From an uncultured Trichococcus sp. (GTDB lineage: Bacteria; Bacillota; Bacilli; Lactobacillales; Aerococcaceae): a DNA stretch of 64,000 bases. Shown here piece by piece: positions 59,131 to 64,000 of this stretch. Below the pieces are notes generated by a model. It had not been told where the DNA came from. It did no database searches and saw only the letters and a list, made by a program, of their open reading frames with translations. Each line of letters begins with the position of its first letter. Position 1 is the first letter of the stretch. The translations under genes and the position numbers were made by a program. Location of the stretch: NCBI RefSeq assembly GCF_963663645.1, contig NZ_OY760503.1, forward strand, positions 310,001 to 374,000. The letters run 5' to 3'.

Positions 59131-59165
59131 CTTGCACCCTTCTTTCATGCAAAAAAAACCAGTGA

Positions 59166-60050
59166 CTAGGCTTCGTAAGCTCTTCTCAGTTCCGCAAAAT
59201 CCAATTTCTTCATTTTCAGAGTCGCCTCTGTGACGCGTGCCAGTTTTTCAGGATCCGCTGTCTGCAGCATTTCATTCATGTCCGTTGGAACGATTTGCCA
59301 AGATACACCGTATTTATCCTTCAGCCATCCGCAATTTTCCGCTTCCGGGACATAAGACAGCTCTTCCCAATAGTAATCAATTTCTTCCTGAGTTTCGCAA
59401 TTGACAATGAAAGAGAAGGCTTCATTGAATTCAAAATCATGAGCCTGAGCACTGTCCATGGCTGCGAACGCTTGATTTTCCAACTTGAACGAAGCGAACC
59501 TTACCGTCCCGGGCGCATCCGGCTCCTCCCCTACCCCATAGTAATCCATTGCATCGATTTCGGTATCCGAAAATACAGCCTCATAGAAAAGAATCGCTTC
59601 CTCTGCTTTGCCGCATTGTTTTTTGGTGAACATCAGCGTCGGAGTCAATTTTTGCGCAATATCCCGTTCGCCGACGTGCATGACCTGCCAGGACAGGCCA
59701 TAGCGGTCTTCTATCCAACCATACTTTTTGCTGAAGGGGTAAGCGTCCAACGGCATGAGCACCGCGCCGCCATCGGAAAGTTTTCCCCAAAGGAAATCGA
59801 TTTCCTTCATCGATGCACAATCGACCCGGATGGAAATGGACGGATTAAGGCGAAAATACGGACCTGCCGAAATCGCCATGAAATCCTGACCAGCCAACGT
59901 CATCGAAACAATATCGGCCGTTCCATATGGTGGTGGATTGTGGATTTTGCTGACGCTTGTGATTTCGGAATTATCGAACAGTGAGGTATAGAATTCGGCT
60001 GCTTCTACAGCCTGCGTATCAAACCAAAAATGCGGAACAATTTTATTCAT
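59166..60050 (-). CDS. Tandem VOC (PhnB/UbiG-like) domain protein
   Basis: 294 residues in two vicinal-oxygen-chelate domains (about 1-135 and 136-290), each with the pattern PHFWFDTQAVEAAEFY / LMFTKKQCGKAEEAILFY and GLSWQV / GVSWQI, as in PhnB-type families. No enzymatic role is known for this subfamily. AGGGGGA precedes ATG 60050. Confidence 0.85.
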   Translation of the reverse strand: MNKIVPHFWFDTQAVEAAEFYTSLFDNSEITSVSKIHNPPPYGTADIVSMTLAGQDFMAISAGPYFRLNPSISIRVDCASMKEIDFLWGKLSDGGAVLMPLDAYPFSKKYGWIEDRYGLSWQVMHVGERDIAQKLTPTLMFTKKQCGKAEEAILFYEAVFSDTEIDAMDYYGVGEEPDAPGTVRFASFKLENQAFAAMDSAQAHDFEFNEAFSFIVNCETQEEIDYYWEELSYVPEAENCGWLKDKYGVSWQIVPTDMNEMLQTADPEKLARVTEATLKMKKLDFAELRRAYEA

Positions 60051-60222
60051 ATATAAAATCCCCCTTGATCTTTTTCATACCGACCCCGACAGTGCAAATG
60101 AACAAAAAAACAGCGGCTGCATCGACCCGCCGAAGTTGTTCTTCGGCGCAGTCGGTGCTCTCCACTGCCATTATGCCACTTTTCGTTGCCGATGGAAAAT
60201 GAGAACCATCAGCGCTGAGCGG

Positions 60223-60783
60223 CTATTGTATTCTGTTCAATTTATCGTTCAGCTTGGCGTAAATGCCCTTCATGTAAGGCTCGCTGCACTTGCTGAGCGC
60301 CTCTTCCAACCCCATCCAGGCGACGCCGCTGTTTTCGTCCGGTTTGATGCTCGTCTCTTGCGTTTCGTCCGCCTCCAGCAGGTAGGTCAGGTTCAGATGC
60401 ACATGTGTCCCAACCTGTTTGCCGTTTTTGACATGCCCATCCACACTCAATATTTCGAGCGAAAAGAGTTCCTGCGATACAGGCTGAACCTGATCGATAC
60501 CCGTCTCTTCCTTCGTTTCCCGGATGGCTGTCGCCAGAAAGTCGGTTTCCCCATCCATATGGCCGCCGATCCAGGACCAGGAACGGTAGATGTTATGGTA
60601 GACCATCAGCACCTTGGTCCGGTCACGATTAACGACCCAACTCGAAGCGGTGAAGTGGGCGAACTCATTATCGCGCTTGAACAGATCATCGAACTGATCC
60701 AGATAGCGAAGCATCAGCTCCCGATCCTTTACTTCCTGCTCATTGAAGGGAGAATAGTCCGCAAGCATTTGTCTGATTCCCAT
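60223..60783 (-). CDS. NUDIX hydrolase
   Basis: 186 residues. The Nudix box GGHMDGETDFLATAIRETKEETGI is split here as GGHMDGETDF and RETKEETGI, with all catalytic Glu residues in place. It resembles long-N-terminus NUDIX proteins in Lactobacillales. Substrate, a nucleoside diphosphate-X, unknown. ATG 60783. Confidence 0.88.
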   Translation of the reverse strand: MGIRQMLADYSPFNEQEVKDRELMLRYLDQFDDLFKRDNEFAHFTASSWVVNRDRTKVLMVYHNIYRSWSWIGGHMDGETDFLATAIRETKEETGIDQVQPVSQELFSLEILSVDGHVKNGKQVGTHVHLNLTYLLEADETQETSIKPDENSGVAWMGLEEALSKCSEPYMKGIYAKLNDKLNRIQ

Positions 60784-60813
60784 GCCAGCCTTCCTTTCGC
60801 ATGCTTTTGGTGC

Positions 60814-61278
60814 TTAATTGGTCCGCGAGAAGCCTTCATCATTCAGATAACCGACAGCCGCATCACGGGTCTTGAAGATCCCTTCGATTTGACCGTTCTT
60901 CAAAGCAACCGACCACATCGGATTATCGTAGATCAGCAACAGAACATCTCCGGACCGATCCACCCATTTTTCCGAGTAGCCTTCCTCATAGCCATCTTCG
61001 GTTTTCTTCAGAAAGGAAATCGCCTTTTCCAACAGGAAACGGATCGTTCCTTCGTCGCTTTCCAATACGGAAATATAGCCTTTATCCGTCTCTTCTTTCG
61101 GCAGATAGCCTGCATAAATGAAGGCATTGCCGTTTGGATGCAGGAAGCGGACAACTATCTTGTGGTCCACCGCACTCGCATTGAAATGATAATTGATCCG
61201 GTTCATTGAAACCGGCACGGCCGTCAATTCTTTATAATCATCAAATATCGCTTTTTTTTCTTCGAATGACAAGGTCAT
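60814..61278 (-). CDS. Hypothetical protein of 154 residues
   Basis: ATG 61278 is chosen (GGGAG upstream; a TTG at 61287 lies too close). Acidic soluble protein with several aromatic residues, no signal peptide. Contains NRINYHFNASAVDHKIVVRFLHPNGNAF in split blocks and EGIFKTRDAAVGYLNDEGF. No family recognised. It precedes the NUDIX gene by 30 bp, so co-transcription is likely. Confidence 0.65.
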   Translation of the reverse strand: MTLSFEEKKAIFDDYKELTAVPVSMNRINYHFNASAVDHKIVVRFLHPNGNAFIYAGYLPKEETDKGYISVLESDEGTIRFLLEKAISFLKKTEDGYEEGYSEKWVDRSGDVLLLIYDNPMWSVALKNGQIEGIFKTRDAAVGYLNDEGFSRTN

Positions 61279-61327
61279 TTCTTTCAACTCCCTAATAATG
61301 TTCTCCGATTTTTTGCGGAGGCTCGGT

Positions 61328-62191
61328 TCATTCTACCATATCCGGACGCGGCCTTTCAGCCCCATCCGCGTATTTTTCCAGAAAATGATGCCTTCCGTCC
61401 CGATTGCGGTAAGAAATGATCTTTTCGAGATTCACACTCTGCACACTCTGGAAGATATTCGCATCAATGAGCGGACTCGTTTCGCGCAGTTGCCCAATCA
61501 ATGCCTTCATCTCTTTGCGCTTGAAACCTCCCAGATCGCTCGGTTGATCAGCGTACATTTCCGTGAAACGGCAAGCGCACTGGAGGAAAGTCAGTTGATG
61601 ATAGTCCTTCCAAGCGATGATATCCGCTTCCTTCACATGATAAAGCGGTCGGATCAGCTCCATCCCTTCGAAGTTCCGGCTGTGCAGTTTCGGCATCATC
61701 GTCTCGATGGTCCCGCCGTAGAACATATTCATCAGGATCGTCTCGATGACGTCATCGAAATGATGGCCCAAAGCGATTTTGTTGCAGCCGAGCTCCTGGG
61801 CTTTTTGGTACAGACTGCCCCTACGCATGCGCGCGCAAAGATAACAGGGGGACGAGTCGACATTATCCACTGCATCGAAGATGGAGGACTCAAAAACGGT
61901 AAGCGGGATGTCCAGCAATGCGGCGTTATCCAAAATCTGTTGCTGGTTCTGTTCACTGTATCCCGGATTCATCGCCAAAAAGACCAGCTCGAATCGTATC
62001 ATGCCATGCCGTTGCAGCTCCTGCATCAGTTTGGCCATCAGCATCGAATCTTTCCCGCCGGAGATGCAGACGGCTATCTTGTCGCCGTTCCGGATCAGCT
62101 CATATTCCTGGATTGCTTTGATGAAGGGCCGCCATAAGGGTTTTCGGTATTTTTTGATGAGACTTCTTTCGATTTGATCGCATTTTTCCAT
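61328..62191 (-). CDS. TtcA-family PP-loop ATPase (tRNA thiolation type)
   Basis: 287 residues from ATG 62191 (AAAGGGAAATC upstream). PP-loop ISGGKDSMLM near residue 45, CYLCARMRRG, then LGHHFDDVIETILMNMFYGG and a later CACRF, the CxxC plus Cys pattern of TtcA-like 4Fe-4S enzymes. TtcA thiolates C32 of tRNA, but Bacillota homologues may have other substrates. Starts just downstream of a family C array. Confidence 0.85.
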   Translation of the reverse strand: MEKCDQIERSLIKKYRKPLWRPFIKAIQEYELIRNGDKIAVCISGGKDSMLMAKLMQELQRHGMIRFELVFLAMNPGYSEQNQQQILDNAALLDIPLTVFESSIFDAVDNVDSSPCYLCARMRRGSLYQKAQELGCNKIALGHHFDDVIETILMNMFYGGTIETMMPKLHSRNFEGMELIRPLYHVKEADIIAWKDYHQLTFLQCACRFTEMYADQPSDLGGFKRKEMKALIGQLRETSPLIDANIFQSVQSVNLEKIISYRNRDGRHHFLEKYADGAERPRPDMVE

Positions 62192-62243
62192 TAAATAAGA
62201 TTTCCCTTTCTTACGGGTTGCCCGGGTGGGTATTTTTGCTTTT

Positions 62244-62382
62244 TGTTCCGGGGAACGCAGGCTTCGCCGGAGTTCAGCCAACAATTTGCTGGTGTGCTCC
62301 GGTAAAGCTGCCTTCATCGGAGTTACTGCTAGGAATCAACGGTGTGCTCCGATTAGCGCCCGTTTCCCCGGAGCTGGGGCAC
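62244..62382. repeat. Three-unit palindromic array, family C
   Basis: Units near 62246, 62297 and 62347 (51 and 50 bp apart) with TTCCGGGG, CTCCGGT and CTCCGAT, each closed by CGGAG. The third unit overlaps the 3' end of pabC and supplies its last residues and stop codon. Confidence 0.78.
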
Positions 62383-63165
62383 CACTTGGTATGCCCCGAG
62401 GTCGAAGTATCGGTCCTCCAGAAGGCTCACCGGCATGATGTCCATCAGGGCATTGGTGACGAATAGTTCATCCGCACTCAAAAGTTTCTCCAGGCCGTAC
62501 GCCCCTTCCTGGACCGGAATCTGAAATGCAGCGCATTTCTTGATTACCCGCGCTCTAGCCGTCCCTTCCAGGATGCCGCAGTGCAGCGACGGGGTGTATA
62601 CGATTCCGTCCTTCACCCAAAAAACATTCGAAACGCACCCCTCGGCAACATGATCATGCGTGTTCAAAAAGATTGCTTCATCAAAGCCTTTCTGAACGGC
62701 TGCTTCTTTTTCCAGGATGTTTTCCGTGTAGTTCATGCTTTTGATGCCGACAATTTTGGAGAATTCGTTCCTTCTCGCATCGGCCAAGCATACTTTCAAG
62801 CCTGTCGCATATTCCTCTTTGTAGGTTTTCGTCCCCGTCAGAATCAGGATATCCGCGTCCTGCTTCGGCTGTTTTTTCGGGTTCGGCTTGCTGCCGACGA
62901 CCTTTACGAAGCCTTCGGAGACGCCATTCAGTTCCAGCAATTTTTCGATGATCTGCTGGAGCTCGGTTTCTTGATAAGGGCAATTCATCCCCAGAACCGA
63001 CAGCGCCTGGACCATGCGCGTGAAATGTTGGTCCAGATACAGCGCTTGTTTACCGGAAACGCGGATCGTCTCAAAAACCCCGTATCCGTACAAAAAACCC
63101 GGGGACAGCGGACTGATCAGCGCTGCATCTTCCTCAAGATAGACTCCATTCAAAAATACTTGCAT
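62353..63165 (-). CDS. pabC: 4-amino-4-deoxychorismate lyase
   Basis: 270 residues. ATG 63165 is preferred over 63171 for its spacing from GAAGGGG. Class IV aminotransferase fold with PLP Lys in KSMNYTENILEK and EAIFLNTHDHVAEGCVSNVFW. It releases p-aminobenzoate for folate. ATG 63171, a possible alternative start, lies in the stop codon of pabB. Its last eight codons and stop fall inside a repeat unit, so the C-terminus VPQLRGNGR is repeat-derived. Confidence 0.88.
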   Translation of the reverse strand: MQVFLNGVYLEEDAALISPLSPGFLYGYGVFETIRVSGKQALYLDQHFTRMVQALSVLGMNCPYQETELQQIIEKLLELNGVSEGFVKVVGSKPNPKKQPKQDADILILTGTKTYKEEYATGLKVCLADARRNEFSKIVGIKSMNYTENILEKEAAVQKGFDEAIFLNTHDHVAEGCVSNVFWVKDGIVYTPSLHCGILEGTARARVIKKCAAFQIPVQEGAYGLEKLLSADELFVTNALMDIMPVSLLEDRYFDLGAYQVVPQLRGNGR

Positions 63166-63167
63166 CG

Positions 63168-64000
63168 TCATTCCCCTTCCGGTAATTCCGCCTGCAAGGC
63201 TTCGATAAGTGCCTTCGCCTTCACAAGCGTCTCCTCGTATTCCATTTCCGCATCCGAATCCCAGACGATGCCGCCGCCGACCTGAAAATAGGCGGTTTCG
63301 CCTTTCTGCAGGATTGTCCGGATGACGATGTTCAGATCGGCATCGCCATTGAAGCCGACATAGCCGATCGATCCGGTATAGACGTTGCGTTGGGTCGGTT
63401 CGATTTCATCGATGATCTCCATCGCCCTAATTTTCGGCGCACCCGTTATCGATCCGCCCGGGAAGGCGGCTTTGATGCAGTCGAGCGCATGGATGCCTTC
63501 CTCCAACTCCCCTTCAACTGTCGAAACGAGCTGAAAAACAGTGCTGTAGTCTTCGATATGGTACATTTCCGTAACCTTGACGCTGCCGGTTTTGCAGACC
63601 CGGCCCAAATCATTGCGCATCAAATCGACAATCATCAGCAATTCAGCCCGGTCCTTCTCGCTTTCCAGCAGCTCCTGACGGTTGGCGCTGTCCTCCTGTT
63701 CGGTAGCTCCCCGAGGCCGGGTGCCTTTGATCGGCCGTGTCTGCACCTTGCCGTTACGGATCTGCAGGAACCGCTCCGGCGAACTGCTCAACAGCTGGCC
63801 CATGCCGAAATCAATGTAGGCGGCAAAGGGAGCAGGGTTGACGTTGCGCAAACGCGTGTACAGCTCGTAAGGCGATGCTCCCGTCCGGCATTGGAAGCGT
63901 TGGGTCATGTTGACCTGGTAAATATCGCCGGATCGGATATAGTCCTTGATACGCGCTATCGCAGACAAATAGTAAGCCTTTGTCATATTCGCGGTGAGCC
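63168..64000 (-). CDS. pabB: Aminodeoxychorismate synthase component I (5' end beyond window)
   Basis: 277 residues of the C-terminal chorismate-binding half, continuing in frame past the right edge. GDIYQVNMTQRF, LSSSPERFLQIR, TRPIKGTRPRG and GGSITGAPKIRAMEII are shared by PabB and TrpE. The pabC partner immediately downstream favours PabB. Together they make p-aminobenzoate from chorismate and glutamine. Confidence 0.9.
   Translation of the reverse strand, partial: LTANMTKAYYLSAIARIKDYIRSGDIYQVNMTQRFQCRTGASPYELYTRLRNVNPAPFAAYIDFGMGQLLSSSPERFLQIRNGKVQTRPIKGTRPRGATEQEDSANRQELLESEKDRAELLMIVDLMRNDLGRVCKTGSVKVTEMYHIEDYSTVFQLVSTVEGELEEGIHALDCIKAAFPGGSITGAPKIRAMEIIDEIEPTQRNVYTGSIGYVGFNGDADLNIVIRTILQKGETAYFQVGGGIVWDSDAEMEYEETLVKAKALIEALQAELPEGE

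Overview
The window is dense, mid-GC bacterial chromosome with short intergenic gaps and Shine-Dalgarno sites of the AGGAGG type. Gene content (heterodimeric ABC exporter, Na/Pi symporter, acetolactate decarboxylase, ChW-repeat L,D-transpeptidase, QueT-QueF-QueC, catabolite-response-like cre sites) points to Bacillota, most likely Lactobacillales on the Carnobacteriaceae side (Trichococcus-like). That placement is inference from family resemblance; no rRNA or tRNA gene is visible.

Layout. 0-5.8 kb: start of an rsuA-type pseudouridine synthase, then a minus-strand molybdenum-hydroxylase operon (mocA, Mo subunit, 2Fe-2S subunit, FAD subunit, membrane protein, THEP1-like NTPase). The Mo subunit carries a one-base deletion just before its active-site Glu. 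6-17 kb: small stress or hypothetical proteins, rlmN, degV, a tandem-AAA+ protein, Na/Pi symporter, a phosphofructokinase-family kinase, alsD and trxA. 17-23.5 kb: MarR plus two-subunit ABC exporter, a membrane protein and asparaginase. 23.5-30.1 kb: a complete nine-gene Na+-type N-ATPase operon in the diagnostic order atpDCQRBEFAG, with atpD, atpF, atpA and atpG broken by five frameshifts and one in-frame amber codon. 30.3-34.4 kb: L,D-transpeptidase and RecQ. 34.7-39.3 kb: selenium genes (selD, yedF, DUF3343, cysteine desulfurase, convergent selU). 39.4-45 kb: dbpA-type helicase, SRPBCC protein, a damaged IS605-family tnpB, and queT-queF-queC. 45-48.5 kb: an operon of AmmeMemoRadiSam radical-SAM enzyme, Memo-like protein, SAM synthetase and an isoprenylcysteine-methyltransferase-like protein, behind a near-perfect cre site. 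48.7-64 kb: sugar acetyltransferase, a GNAT-Maf fusion, MFS carrier, the metF / activation-domain / metH operon with a LysR gene and a Met-box-like palindrome, bactofilin-like and VOC proteins, a NUDIX hydrolase, a TtcA-family protein, and pabC/pabB.

How the parts fit. Selenophosphate from SelD could feed SelU (2-selenouridine in tRNA) and possibly a selenium-dependent molybdenum hydroxylase 30 kb away; selA and selB are not in the window. Methionine/SAM supply and use recur: metF-metH, metK, AmrS and a methyltransferase.

The most unusual non-coding signal is a set of six intergenic arrays. They contain three unrelated palindromes, yet all repeat with nearly the same period (50-52 bp), and each sits directly 3' of a gene. 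The ATPase lesions are the most striking coding anomaly, because nearly every other gene in the window is intact.
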